64,000 bases of DNA from Paraburkholderia sp. CNPSo 3272 (GCF_024206495.1 NZ_JAMBPQ010000004.1:248001-312000), one strand, 5' to 3'; numbered from the stretch's first letter, positions 9,178-18,412 are shown. A program made the numbers and translations. The notes: generated from the letters alone by a model not told the origin.

Positions 9178-10086
9178 ATGTGTGGAATCGTAGGGTTGCT
9201 GGTGAAGACGCCGGCGCTACGCGAGCGGCTCGGCGAGCTGATGGTGCCGATGCTGATCGGCATGACCGAGCGCGGACCCGATTCGGCGGGGCTTGCGGTG
9301 TTCGGCAGCGAGGTGGATGCGAGCCAGCGCAAGCTGAGCCTGTACGCGGGCTTCACGGACGAGGGCGCACAATTTCCCTGGGCCGCACTTGCCGACGCAC
9401 TCAATCACGCCATGGACATCACCGCGCGCTTCGACGTGAAGGGCAATCATGCAGTGCTCACGCTTCAGGGCGATGCGGAGCGCGTCAAGACGTGGTTGCG
9501 CGAGCACTGTCCCAAGCTCTATCTGCTTTCCACTGGACGCTCGATCGATCTCTACAAGGACATCGGCTCGCCGGCCGAAGTGGCTGCGCGCTATGACTTC
9601 GCGAACCTCAAAGGCTCGCACCTCGTCGGCCACACGCGCATGGCCACGGAATCGGCCGTCACGCCGGACCGCGCGCATCCGTTCACGGCGGGAGAGGACT
9701 TCTGCCTCGTGCACAACGGATCGCTTTCGAACCCGTATGGCGTGCGGCGCAAGCTCGAGCCGCTTGGCATCCGCTTCGATACCGACAACGACACCGAAGC
9801 CGCTTGCCGTTTCATCGAATGGCGTTTGCGCGAGGGCGATGCGCTGCCCGAGGCGCTGCAAAAAGGCTTCGAGGAGCTGGACGGCTTCTATACGTTCCTG
9901 ATGGGCACGACGACCGAGCTCGCGCTGATCCGCGATCCGTTCGCGTGCAAGCCGGCCGTGGTCGCGGAGAACGACGACTACGTAGCGATTGCCTCTGAGT
10001 TTCGCTCGCTCGCGCATCTGCCCGATATCCGCAATGCGAAGGTCTTCGAACCCGCTCCCGAGGAGATGTACGTATGGAAAGCCTGA
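9178..10086 (+). CDS. glxB: Class II glutamine amidotransferase subunit (GlxB/MgsA-like)
   Basis: Ntn-type glutamine amidotransferase domain as a separate 302-residue subunit. It begins MCGIVG, so Cys2 becomes the N-terminal nucleophile after Met removal. Other conserved parts are GHTRMATESAV near residue 152 (the Arg that holds glutamine) and the HNGSLSNP loop near 180. In glutamate synthase this domain is the N-terminal part of GltB; here and in N-methylglutamate synthase (MgsA) it is a free subunit that releases an amine from a gamma-glutamyl amide. AAGGAGA stands before the ATG. It overlaps glxC by 13 bases, which points to coupled synthesis of a complex. Confidence 0.9.
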   Translation: MCGIVGLLVKTPALRERLGELMVPMLIGMTERGPDSAGLAVFGSEVDASQRKLSLYAGFTDEGAQFPWAALADALNHAMDITARFDVKGNHAVLTLQGDAERVKTWLREHCPKLYLLSTGRSIDLYKDIGSPAEVAARYDFANLKGSHLVGHTRMATESAVTPDRAHPFTAGEDFCLVHNGSLSNPYGVRRKLEPLGIRFDTDNDTEAACRFIEWRLREGDALPEALQKGFEELDGFYTFLMGTTTELALIRDPFACKPAVVAENDDYVAIASEFRSLAHLPDIRNAKVFEPAPEEMYVWKA

Positions 10087-10763
10087 ATTTCGATCTCGAT
10101 ACGCAGACGGTCCGGGACCTGAACCAATACCTGCACGGCGACACCGCGGCGCTGGCGGGGCAGCGCATCGCCGTCACGTCGCCGAATGGGGCACACAACA
10201 TCGCGGTGGGCGTAGATGCCGACCTGCATGTGACGATCAAGGGCCACGCGGGCTACTACGCCGGCGGGATGAACCAGCAGGCGACGATCGTGATCGAGGG
10301 GAGCGCCGGCACGGGCGTCGCCGAGAACATGATGAGCGGAAAGGTGCATGTGCGAGGCTTCGCCTCGAACGGCGCGGGCGCTTCTGCGCACGGCGGACTG
10401 CTCGTGATCGACGGCGACGCGGGTCTGCGCTGCGGAATCTCGCTCAAGGGCGGCGACATCGTGGTGGGCGGCTCCGTGGGCAGCTTCTCGGCCTTCATGG
10501 CGCAGGCGGGCCGCATGGTGATATGCGGCGACGCGGGCGACGCGCTGGGCGATTCGCTCTATGAAGCGGTGCTCTACGTGCGCGGCGAAGTGAAATCGCT
10601 CGGGGCGGACGCGCAGTACGAACCGATGAGCGATGCCGATCTCGACGCAGTGCGCATGTTGCTCGCGGCGGGCGGCCTGGATCACGATCCAGCGTCCTTC
10701 AAGCGAATCGCGTCGGCACGCGCGCTCTATCACTGGAACGCCGACGCGAACCAGGAATACTGA
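10074..10763 (+). CDS. glxC: GXGXG-domain glutamate synthase-like subunit (GlxC/MgsB-like)
   Basis: A 229-residue protein that is essentially one GXGXG right-handed beta-helix domain, the C-terminal domain of GltB in ordinary glutamate synthase. Repeated G-x-G turns are visible (GHAGYYAGGMNQQATIVIEG, GSAGTGVAENMMSG, DGDAGLRCGISLKGGDIVV, CGDAGDALGDSLYE). It has no catalytic residues of its own and holds the other subunits together. The start lies inside the end of glxB (13-base overlap), and glxD begins 26 bases after its stop. Split subunits in this order are the hallmark of MgsABC/GlxBCD complexes. Confidence 0.9.
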   Translation: MESLNFDLDTQTVRDLNQYLHGDTAALAGQRIAVTSPNGAHNIAVGVDADLHVTIKGHAGYYAGGMNQQATIVIEGSAGTGVAENMMSGKVHVRGFASNGAGASAHGGLLVIDGDAGLRCGISLKGGDIVVGGSVGSFSAFMAQAGRMVICGDAGDALGDSLYEAVLYVRGEVKSLGADAQYEPMSDADLDAVRMLLAAGGLDHDPASFKRIASARALYHWNADANQEY

Positions 10764-10789
10764 ACACACGCACTCTGAGAAGGTTCCCC

Positions 10790-12151
10790 ATGGATGCCAA
10801 ACCCGTTCAATTCGTTCGTTTGCAGCACGAAGAGTCGCACGGCTACGACCGCAAGACGATCGACTATATCCACTCGGCGGCGCAGCGAGGTCTCTATGAG
10901 ATCCGCGGTCTGGGCGCGAAACGCCACGTGCCGCATTTCGACGACCTGCTGTTTCTCGGCGCCTCGCTGTCGCGCTATCCGCTCGAAGGGTACCGCGAAA
11001 AGTGCTCGACCCAGACCGTGCTGGGCACTCGCTTCGCGAAGAAACCTGTCGTGCTGGATATTCCGGTCACGATTGCGGGCATGAGCTTCGGCGCGCTGTC
11101 CGCGAACGTCAAGGGGGCGCTCGGGCAGGCCGCGACGGCGATGGGCACGTCCACGACCACCGGCGACGGCGGCATGACCCAGGAGGAGCGCCGCGCGTCG
11201 AAGACGCTGGTCTATCAGTGCCTGCCGTCGCGCTACGGCTTCAATCCGGACGACGTGCGCCGTGCCGACGCGATCGAAATCGTGATTGGCCAGGGCGCAA
11301 AGCCGGGCGGTGGCGGGATGCTGCTCGGGCAGAAAGTCAATCCGCGCGTGGCGGCGATGCGTACCTTGCCAGCCGGCGTCGACCAGCGCTCGGCGAGCCG
11401 TCACCCGGACTGGACCGGTCCCGACGATCTGGCGAACAAGATCCAGGAACTGCGCGAAATTACTGACTGGAACACGCCGGTGTATGTGAAGGTCGGGGCA
11501 ACCCGCACGTTCAACGACGTCAAGCTTGCCGTACATGCTGGCGCGGACGTGGTCGTGATCGACGGAATGCAGGGGGGCACCGCGGCCACGCAGACCTGCT
11601 TCATCGAGAACGTCGGGATTCCGACGCTGGCTGCGGTTCGCCAGGCGGTGGACGCTCTCGAAGAACTGAACATGAAAGGGCAGGTGCAGCTGATCGTGTC
11701 GGGCGGCATACGGACCGGAGCCGACGTAGCCAAGGCGCTGGCGCTCGGTGCAGACGCCGTCGCGATCGGGCAGGGCATGCTGATGGCACTCGGCTGCAAT
11801 AGCGACAGCTACTTCCAGAACGGCGCGCTGCATTCGGCGGCTGCCGACTATGCAGCGCTTGGCACGTCGCCGGGCTTCTGCCACCACTGCCACACCGGCA
11901 AATGCCCCGTTGGCGTGACGACGCAGGACGCCGTGCTCGAACAGCGCGTCCAGCCCGACGAAGGTTCGCGCCGCGTGCGCAACTATCTGAAGACGCTGAA
12001 CATGGAACTGACGACGATCGCGCGTGCCTGCGGGAAGCAGAACGTGCATCACCTCGAGCCCGAGGATCTGGTCGCCCTGACCGTGGAAGCCGCAGCGATG
12101 GCACGCGTGCCGCTCGCGGGCACTTCGTGGATTCCTGGCTGGAACAATTAA
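10790..12151 (+). CDS. glxD: FMN-binding glutamate synthase-like subunit (GlxD/MgsC-like)
   Basis: The FMN TIM-barrel catalytic subunit, 453 residues. Conserved blocks include ITIAGMSFGALSANVKGALG, the glycine-rich GQGAKPGGGGMLLG, VVVIDGMQGGTAATQ, VSGGIRTGADVAKALALGAD and, near residue 363, the cysteine group CHHCHTGKCPVG that ligates a 3Fe-4S cluster. It would reduce an imine formed from 2-oxoglutarate and the released amine. In MgsC the product is N-methylglutamate; in true GltB it is glutamate. AGAAGG lies ahead of the ATG. The substrate amine here is not fixed by sequence. Confidence 0.9.
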   Translation: MDAKPVQFVRLQHEESHGYDRKTIDYIHSAAQRGLYEIRGLGAKRHVPHFDDLLFLGASLSRYPLEGYREKCSTQTVLGTRFAKKPVVLDIPVTIAGMSFGALSANVKGALGQAATAMGTSTTTGDGGMTQEERRASKTLVYQCLPSRYGFNPDDVRRADAIEIVIGQGAKPGGGGMLLGQKVNPRVAAMRTLPAGVDQRSASRHPDWTGPDDLANKIQELREITDWNTPVYVKVGATRTFNDVKLAVHAGADVVVIDGMQGGTAATQTCFIENVGIPTLAAVRQAVDALEELNMKGQVQLIVSGGIRTGADVAKALALGADAVAIGQGMLMALGCNSDSYFQNGALHSAAADYAALGTSPGFCHHCHTGKCPVGVTTQDAVLEQRVQPDEGSRRVRNYLKTLNMELTTIARACGKQNVHHLEPEDLVALTVEAAAMARVPLAGTSWIPGWNN

Positions 12152-12228
12152 ATTCAGTTGGCTGGAATTTTTGACTCTGGGAAATTAAAGCAAAGTCCGT
12201 TAAATCACCGATCTTTCAGGAGCCCTAC

Positions 12229-13662
12229 ATGAGTACGCAAAGCACCACACAAGCAGCGCCGGCATCGTCAACCGGCCTGCGTGCCGGTACTTTAGGTTTT
12301 GCCGAGGTGATTGGCCAATCTATCGCCAACGTATCGCCAACCTTTACTCCCTCGATCAATGTGACCGCGATCGCGGCGCTGGCGGGCGCGGGGACCTGGC
12401 TGATTTATGGACTTTCGACGCTCGGGCTGCTGCTGGTCAGCATGAGCATCATCGCGCTCTCGAGCCGGATTGCAACCGCCGGGTCATTCTTCATCTATAT
12501 TTCGCGCGCGCTCGGGCCGATGGCAGGGGGCATGGCCGGCTGGGGTTTGATCGCGGCGTATGTGGGCACCGCGATGGGGGTAGGTGCCGCAGGTGTGGTT
12601 TTCGTGCAGAATGCCTTCTCTTCCTGGGGCATCAATATCCCCTCGTGGGCGGTCTACACCGTTTTCATTGCTCTCGCCTGGTTCTTTTCCGCACGCGACG
12701 TGAAGCTTTCCTCGCGCCTCTCACTGGCCATCGAGGCAGCTTCGGTGGTGATCGTGGGCGGCGTGCTGATCTACGTGCTTGCCCTGCATCCTGACCATAT
12801 CGTCGACCATACGCAATTGAGCCTGCAGGGCGTAAGCGGGAAGGGCATGGCGCAGGGCATGGTGCTGGGCATTTTCTCGTTCGTGGGCTTCGAAAGCGCT
12901 GCCTCGCTTGGCCAGGAGACCCGCGACCCGCTGCGCATCATCCCGCGCGCCGTGGTCTGGAGCTTGATCCTGTCGGGTGTCTTCTTCATGTTCGTCGCGT
13001 ATTCGATGACGATCGCCTACCACGACGATGCAGCCAAGCTCGGCGCCGATTCGGCCGTGCTTACCACGTTGCTGACGAGCGTCGGCGCCTCGCCGCTCGG
13101 CCCGGTGTTTTATCTGATCGCCTCGGTCAGCGCGTTCTCGTGTGTCCTCGCGTGCATCAACTCGTCGAGCCGCCTGCTGTATTCCATGGGACGCTACCAG
13201 TTCGTGCATCGCTCGATGGGGATGGTTCACCGCACGCACCAGACGCCGTATCTCGCCGTGGCATTTTCGTCGATCGTGACCTTCCTCGTGTGCATTGCGA
13301 TGGTTGGCACCGGTCCGCTCAATACCTTCGGTTACACGAGTACGTTCGCCACCTTTGGCTTTCTGGTGACCTATTTTCTCGTCGCGGTTTCCGCGCCTAT
13401 CTATCTGAAGAAGCTGGGCGTGCTCAAGCCGGTCAACGTGCTGTGGAGCGTGCTTGGCGCGCTGGCGATGGTCGGCGCAGTGATCGGCAGCGTCTATCCG
13501 GTGCCGGACTATCCGTATAACATACTGCCGTATCTGTTCGTAGCCTACATGCTGGTCGGCACGGTCTGGTTGCTCATGCTGAAGAAGCGTTCGCCTCAGG
13601 TGCTCGAGAAGATCGAACACGATCTGGAAACCAGCGACGTGATGACTCACGGCAAAAAGTAA
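12229..13662 (+). CDS. APC-family amino acid/amine permease
   Basis: Inner-membrane permease of the APC superfamily, 477 residues with about 12 hydrophobic segments. The first-helix motif GFAEVIGQSIANVSPTFTPS resembles the substrate-binding unwound helix of ethanolamine and amine carriers rather than AroP-type carriers. A conserved GFESAASLGQETRDP loop follows helix 6. The Shine-Dalgarno CAGGAG is before the ATG. It is the fifth gene after glnT, so it probably imports the amine or N-methylated substrate processed by GlnT/GlxBCD (inference). Its TAA is immediately followed by the ATG of the kinase/phosphatase gene. Confidence 0.88.
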   Translation: MSTQSTTQAAPASSTGLRAGTLGFAEVIGQSIANVSPTFTPSINVTAIAALAGAGTWLIYGLSTLGLLLVSMSIIALSSRIATAGSFFIYISRALGPMAGGMAGWGLIAAYVGTAMGVGAAGVVFVQNAFSSWGINIPSWAVYTVFIALAWFFSARDVKLSSRLSLAIEAASVVIVGGVLIYVLALHPDHIVDHTQLSLQGVSGKGMAQGMVLGIFSFVGFESAASLGQETRDPLRIIPRAVVWSLILSGVFFMFVAYSMTIAYHDDAAKLGADSAVLTTLLTSVGASPLGPVFYLIASVSAFSCVLACINSSSRLLYSMGRYQFVHRSMGMVHRTHQTPYLAVAFSSIVTFLVCIAMVGTGPLNTFGYTSTFATFGFLVTYFLVAVSAPIYLKKLGVLKPVNVLWSVLGALAMVGAVIGSVYPVPDYPYNILPYLFVAYMLVGTVWLLMLKKRSPQVLEKIEHDLETSDVMTHGKK

Positions 13663-15480
13663 ATGACTGAACCGCGCTCCCTGGACCGCCTGTCTGCACC
13701 AGCTGCGGACCGGAGGTCGGTCCATGCAGCCGGGACGGCCGTTGCACCTCGCGAAGCGTATTCTCAGGAAGTCAACTTGCAGTTGCAGCCCGAGCGCGGC
13801 GAATGCGCCGCGCTCGAGATCGGCTGCGTCTCCAGCCCGGCGCGCCTGCGTGGGCAAAATCGCGTCAACGAGGACTATTTCGGCGTGATGCTCGGCGACC
13901 TGGCTGCGCGCGCCGCGCGTGGCAGTGTGATCGCGCTGGCTGACGGAGTGAGCGGAAGTCAGGGCGGCCGGGTCGCGGCCGAGCTTTCAGTGCGTACCTT
14001 CATCGATGCGTATTACGGGCTACCCGAAACACTCCAGCCCAGCGTGGCCGCGGCGCGTTCGCTACAGGCGCTGCACGGCTGGCTGCACCACATGGGCCGC
14101 GTCGATCCAAAGCTTAAACAGATGGCCGCGTCATTTGCGGCGCTGGTCATACGGCGCGCCACAGCGTATCTGGTCGCAGCCGGAGATGTGCGGCTCTATT
14201 TGCTGCGCGACGGGCAACTGGCACAAATCGGCGAAGACGATATTGTGCCGGTTGCTTTTGGTTCGTACGTGGCGCACGCCATTGGCATGAACCCGGCGCT
14301 CGTGACCCGCTTCGAAACGTTCGAACTGCGTGAGGGTGATCGCCTGCTATTGTGCTCGGACGGTCTTTATCGTCATGTGCCAGTGCGTGAACTGCAGACG
14401 GTGCTCGCGACGCGCAACGGCGCGCTCGAAACTGCGCGCCGACTCGACGCGCTGGCGCTGACGCGCGGCTCCCAGGACGACGTTACGAGCGCGGTGATTG
14501 ACGTCGGCAGCCTGCCGTTGCTCGACGGCGGGTACCTGGAGCGAGTGGTCGGAATGCTGCCGATTCTCGCCGTGCCCGACGCCGGTGAGGTTATCGATGG
14601 ATATCTGCTCAAGAGCGTGCTCAGCGATGGATTTTATTCGCGGATCTTCGCCGGCTGCGATCTGGCCGATCCGGACAAGCCATTGGCGCTCAAGTTTCCC
14701 AAACCGCGCGTCGAGCAAGACGAGAACATACGCCAGTCGACAGTGCGTGAGCGCTGGCTCGCAGGCAAGGTCGGCGACGCCGGCGTGCTCGCGCCGCTGC
14801 CTGTTGACGCCAATCGGCAAACCCGGCTTTATGTGGTGATGCCGCTCGGTGCGGGGGTCACGCTCGAACAGCTGCTTTCGGCGCCCGAGCCCATGGGGCT
14901 GCCGCGCGCGCTCGGAATAGCACGGCAATTGGGCCGCTCGATCGACGCGCTGAATCGGCGCAATGTCTTCCATCGCGATATCAAGCCCGAAAACGTGCTG
15001 GTGATGCAGGACGACAGGACGTGCCTGCTCGACCTGGGCTTTGGTCATATGCCCGGTATGGAACTGCCGGGCCCAGCCTCCGCGCCTGGCTCGCCCGCGT
15101 ACATGGCGCCTGAGTTGATGAGGGGTGCGCAAGGCGATGCGCGCTCCGAGGTATTTGCGTATGGCGTGACGTTGTACCGGCTGTTCAGCGGCGGCAAACT
15201 GCCGTACGGCTTCAATGGTCGCGTGCCGCTCTACGAGTACCGGCTCGACGCGCCGCATTGGCTTGACCTCGTGCTGGAGAAAGCGCTGCAGTCCGATCCC
15301 GCACGCAGGTATCAGGACGTACTCGCAGTCTGCGCCGATCTCGAGCGCCTTTCGAGCGGCCAGGGCGCGATGGCCCCGGTTAGACGTAAGCCCTTGCTCG
15401 AGAGCGAACCAGTGCTGTTCTGGCAGGGGATCTCGGTTCTGTTGCTGGCGCTGCTGCTGTGGTCGCTGATACGGCGATGA
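13663..15480 (+). CDS. Bifunctional PP2C phosphatase / Ser-Thr kinase, membrane-anchored
   Basis: A 605-residue fusion. The PP2C phosphatase part spans about residues 50-280, with metal motifs RVNEDYFGV, LADGVSG, LLLCSDGLY and GSQDDVTSAV. The kinase part covers about 310-575: LALKFP supplies the ATP lysine, HRDIKPENVLV near 436 is the catalytic loop, LLDLGFGH replaces DFG, and GSPAYMAPE is the activation-loop end. A single C-terminal membrane helix precedes RR. The ATG touches the permease TAA with no gap and no separate ribosome site, so translation is probably coupled. The pairing suggests reversible phosphorylation of the permease or of an amine-pathway protein (inference). The kinase Gly-loop is poorly conserved. 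Confidence 0.9.
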   Translation: MTEPRSLDRLSAPAADRRSVHAAGTAVAPREAYSQEVNLQLQPERGECAALEIGCVSSPARLRGQNRVNEDYFGVMLGDLAARAARGSVIALADGVSGSQGGRVAAELSVRTFIDAYYGLPETLQPSVAAARSLQALHGWLHHMGRVDPKLKQMAASFAALVIRRATAYLVAAGDVRLYLLRDGQLAQIGEDDIVPVAFGSYVAHAIGMNPALVTRFETFELREGDRLLLCSDGLYRHVPVRELQTVLATRNGALETARRLDALALTRGSQDDVTSAVIDVGSLPLLDGGYLERVVGMLPILAVPDAGEVIDGYLLKSVLSDGFYSRIFAGCDLADPDKPLALKFPKPRVEQDENIRQSTVRERWLAGKVGDAGVLAPLPVDANRQTRLYVVMPLGAGVTLEQLLSAPEPMGLPRALGIARQLGRSIDALNRRNVFHRDIKPENVLVMQDDRTCLLDLGFGHMPGMELPGPASAPGSPAYMAPELMRGAQGDARSEVFAYGVTLYRLFSGGKLPYGFNGRVPLYEYRLDAPHWLDLVLEKALQSDPARRYQDVLAVCADLERLSSGQGAMAPVRRKPLLESEPVLFWQGISVLLLALLLWSLIRR

Positions 15481-15754
15481 GCTTTCGCGTTTACATGCGG
15501 ACAGATTGAACCGCGCAATACCGATCCCAAATCGGTGAGCCAGAGGGATCAGGCTACCCAACCGAACTCGGCGCTCGTGGGGAACCACTGCTGACCGAAG
15601 GGGAGGTCCTCGCCATATCCGTAGGGCTGGACACGGGCTGTCCGAGACGCGATCGAGATGGTATCCGGCGAGTCGGCGCAACAGAACAACCGCAAATAAT
15701 CGTTGCGATCAGCGCAATTCCTGGCAGCGGTCATTCCGCCGTCCGCTCGCCTAC

Positions 15755-17587
15755 TCAGTCGGACATGCCGCCGGTTTTCTGCCCGCCTGCCAGCACTGCG
15801 GGCAACGACGGGTTTTCCGCCTGCGTGTAACGCGCCTGAATAGCGGCGCAAATGCGCACACGACTCTCGCAGGCATCGAGTGCGTCGTCCCGCTCTACCG
15901 CGCGCGCTTCCGAGGCCAGATCGGCATCGCCGATCTGCTCTTCGAACCAGCGCGAATAGTCGCCCCTCAGGCGATGGAATTGCCACGTGTCGGCATCGAT
16001 GCCTTGCGCCAGTTCGATGAAGAACACCAGGTTATGTGCGCGCAGATTCAGCTTGCCGTGTTCGCCGCGAAAATAAAAGCTGCGCTCGGGGATCAGCAAG
16101 CCTTCCGCGTATTTGCGGAGATGGCGCCGCTTTTCCTTGTGACCCGGTTCGAGGCAAACCGCCTGCGGCGCAGCTGCTTCACTGACGCGCCATAGCAGCG
16201 CCTCGCCACGCTTGAGCTCCGAAAGGTCCGTAGTCGGTCCCGGGCCCATAGCAGGCGGCAGCGGACGTTCACTTCCCGACGCGAAACGTTGCAGGGCCTC
16301 TTCGGCGTCATCGCCCATTGCCAGCACGACGCCGACCTGACGCAAGAACGCCGGTGCGAGCTGATCGGGCGACACCGTTACGGCCAGCGCGGTTTCGAGC
16401 GTTTGCGGGATCGCCTGGCTCGCGCCTTCCCATGCTGCCGGAAACAGATGATGTGCTTCGTCGAACACGACCCAGTGCGGACGACCGGTGCGCGTGCGCA
16501 AGCGCTGAACGTGCAACAGCAGGTTCGCGCAGAAGCCGGGGCGATCCGCCTGCGGCACGCGCAGGAGGTTGACGGCGACTACGGGTCGTCCTGGACGGGT
16601 CAACAACTGCACCACCTCTTCGACCGAAGGCGCGCTGTCCGCGTCACCGAGGACGATAGTCGTGTCGTCGTTGGCATAATCTCCCTCGGGATCGATCACG
16701 CACAACTGGCAGCCCGCGCATGCGAGCCGCTCCAGCATGCCTGCGGTCGCAGTCGACTTGCCGCAACCTGACGGGCCGACGAGCAGGGAAACGCTCCCTT
16801 GCAGCGGGAGCCACTCCTGGTTTTTCTCAGGGTCTTGCTCGTTGCTCTTCTGATTGTCCTGCGAGGCGCGGCGTGTCCCCAGCAGGATGCGGTGGCGCGG
16901 CGATAGGGCAGTAATCGGGCGCAGATCCTCGGCGAGCAGCATCCCGATCAACTCCGCGACACCTGATCCGGCCGCCGCATGCATCACGGCGTCGGCATGC
17001 TTCTTCAATGCGGGCAGCGCATTTCCGACCGCGATGCCCAGGCCGCATGCGCTGAGCAGCGCGTGATCGTTTTCGGCGTCGCCGACACTGACTACGTTCA
17101 GCGGCGCCAACTCCAATTCGTCGAGCGCCGCCTGCAGACCGCTTGCCTTCGAAATGCCCGGCGCCACGATCATTACTGCGTCGCCGTTGAAGATGATCTG
17201 CAATCCGAGGCCGAGGTCGCGGATTATGTCGAGCGCGATGTGCTCGTGCGGCTTCACTGTCGCGACCAGCGTCTCGCCGATGCCGAACGCGCCGGGCGCG
17301 CGCCGCCGCAATTCGGCCACGAAGTTTTCGGGCGGCGCGGGCGCGAGCAGACGACGGGCGCCAGTGGCAGGGTGATGCAGGACGCCGCCGTTCTCGGCCA
17401 CGACGCGCGAAAAAAGATCGAGGCGCGGGCAGATCGCGAGGAGATCGTCGAGCTCGCGGCCGCTCACGAGAATGGCGTGACGGCCCGACGCGCGAAGACG
17501 TTCAACCGCCTCCCACGTCGAATCGGCGACGCGGCCGTCACTGGCCAGTGTATTGTCGTAGTCGGTGGCGAGAGCAAAGAATTGCAT
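15755..17587 (-). CDS. HAD phosphatase fused to P-loop ATPase
   Basis: A two-domain protein of 610 residues. The N-terminal HAD-IIB phosphatase covers about residues 1-235: motif I is DYDNTLASDG (catalytic Asp9 and Asp11), motif II is VSGRE, and motif IV is SVGDAENDHALL. The C-terminal HerA/DUF87-like ATPase has Walker A GPSGCGKST near 272 and Walker B VVFDEAHH near 370. The combination joins a sugar-phosphate-type phosphatase to a motor-type ATPase; no substrate is evident. It lies 35 bases after the DUF2795 gene on the same strand, probably one operon. ATG 17587 follows AAGGGG. The role is unknown. Confidence 0.85.
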   Translation of the reverse strand: MQFFALATDYDNTLASDGRVADSTWEAVERLRASGRHAILVSGRELDDLLAICPRLDLFSRVVAENGGVLHHPATGARRLLAPAPPENFVAELRRRAPGAFGIGETLVATVKPHEHIALDIIRDLGLGLQIIFNGDAVMIVAPGISKASGLQAALDELELAPLNVVSVGDAENDHALLSACGLGIAVGNALPALKKHADAVMHAAAGSGVAELIGMLLAEDLRPITALSPRHRILLGTRRASQDNQKSNEQDPEKNQEWLPLQGSVSLLVGPSGCGKSTATAGMLERLACAGCQLCVIDPEGDYANDDTTIVLGDADSAPSVEEVVQLLTRPGRPVVAVNLLRVPQADRPGFCANLLLHVQRLRTRTGRPHWVVFDEAHHLFPAAWEGASQAIPQTLETALAVTVSPDQLAPAFLRQVGVVLAMGDDAEEALQRFASGSERPLPPAMGPGPTTDLSELKRGEALLWRVSEAAAPQAVCLEPGHKEKRRHLRKYAEGLLIPERSFYFRGEHGKLNLRAHNLVFFIELAQGIDADTWQFHRLRGDYSRWFEEQIGDADLASEARAVERDDALDACESRVRICAAIQARYTQAENPSLPAVLAGGQKTGGMSD

Positions 17588-17622
17588 CGGGCTACCCCTT
17601 GCGGGTCTTGGCAAGTGCCTGA

Positions 17623-17844
17623 TTACTCGTTACCGACCGCCTTTGATACGTCGGCGGGACTCTGATATTCCTGCTCGGGCAAAGCATCGAGGCGTTTCAT
17701 CACGTCGTCGTCGGCGCCATTCGCTCTTGCGGCGTCAATCAAACTATTCTTGTCGGCTGGATAGTTGGCACCCTTCAACGCCTTCTGCACCTCGACGAAC
17801 GGGGTCAGCGGGCGCTTGCCTTCGGTCTCGCGGGATTGGGACAT
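17623..17844 (-). CDS. DUF2795 domain protein
   Basis: A small soluble protein of 73 residues of the DUF2795 family. The conserved core has hydrophobic positions VQKALKGANYPADKNSL and a later DDVMKRLDALPEQEYQSP, typical of this family where a helical unit ends with LPxxxY. A good Shine-Dalgarno (CAGGAGA) stands before the ATG. Family members are often stress-linked in beta-proteobacteria, but no molecular function is established. It is upstream of the HAD/ATPase gene by 35 bases. Confidence 0.85.
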   Translation of the reverse strand: MSQSRETEGKRPLTPFVEVQKALKGANYPADKNSLIDAARANGADDDVMKRLDALPEQEYQSPADVSKAVGNE

Positions 17845-18412
17845 TTGCTTCTCCTGACGGCTGGTTTGACGTGCTGAAGCTCGCTATACCTGCTGGACCT
17901 GCCTGCGCGTCGAGTATCGGCTGCTGCCAAGCGAGGGCATGGGTCGCCGGCGCGCGAGCCGCTCCGCCGACCCTGACGAACCCGCATCGCGCGTACCTGC
18001 GCACCCTCGATACGCGTATCGCGTCGCGCTATCGCTGGGCTATCTGCGGTGACTGAACAGGTCTCGGCAGACGTCGACCTATTCGCTCGCCATCCGCTGC
18101 CGCGAAGCGTTCGAGCGCCGCTTCACCGCCGCACGCGATCCAGTTCGTCAAGCCGATGGCGCGTGCCACGAGAGAAGGGGTCGGAGGCAGTCTTCTCGCA
18201 TACGGTTCGGCGACCTTGGCAGCATCTGTTGGCTTTGAGCGGGCCGCGTCGGGGCTTGCGGCATCGTTGGCAGTATCGCTGTGATGCCAACTGCGGAAGG
18301 GGCCGTCTACAAGGCTCTATCGAACGGGAATGATGCTTTCCCGCTGGCTTGCCGGCGAAGCAAAAACCCGCGTACGGCACGTTGTGCCGGCGCGGGTTTT
18401 TACCTGCGGCGC
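17845..18412. other. Intergenic region without a gene
   Basis: 568 bases between the DUF2795 start and the sugar-binding-protein stop. Apart from the terminator at 18362-18401 I find no supported gene, and short reading frames here lack ribosome sites and family features. It must hold the promoter of the DUF2795/HAD-ATPase unit in the part near 17850-17950, but no clear box is visible. Confidence 0.5.
18362..18401 (-). terminator. Rho-independent terminator of the sugar ABC operon
   Basis: Arms AAAAACCCGCG (18362-18372) and CGCGGGTTTTT (18391-18401) enclose a second short stem, GGCAC/GTGCC. Read on the minus strand it lies 12 bases past the binding-protein stop and ends in a T run. It is nearly symmetric, so it could work in both directions. 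Confidence 0.85.

Noticed and set aside
12721..13857. 378-residue minus-strand frame across the permease and kinase genes
   Set aside because: Shadow of two well-supported genes; no domain visible.
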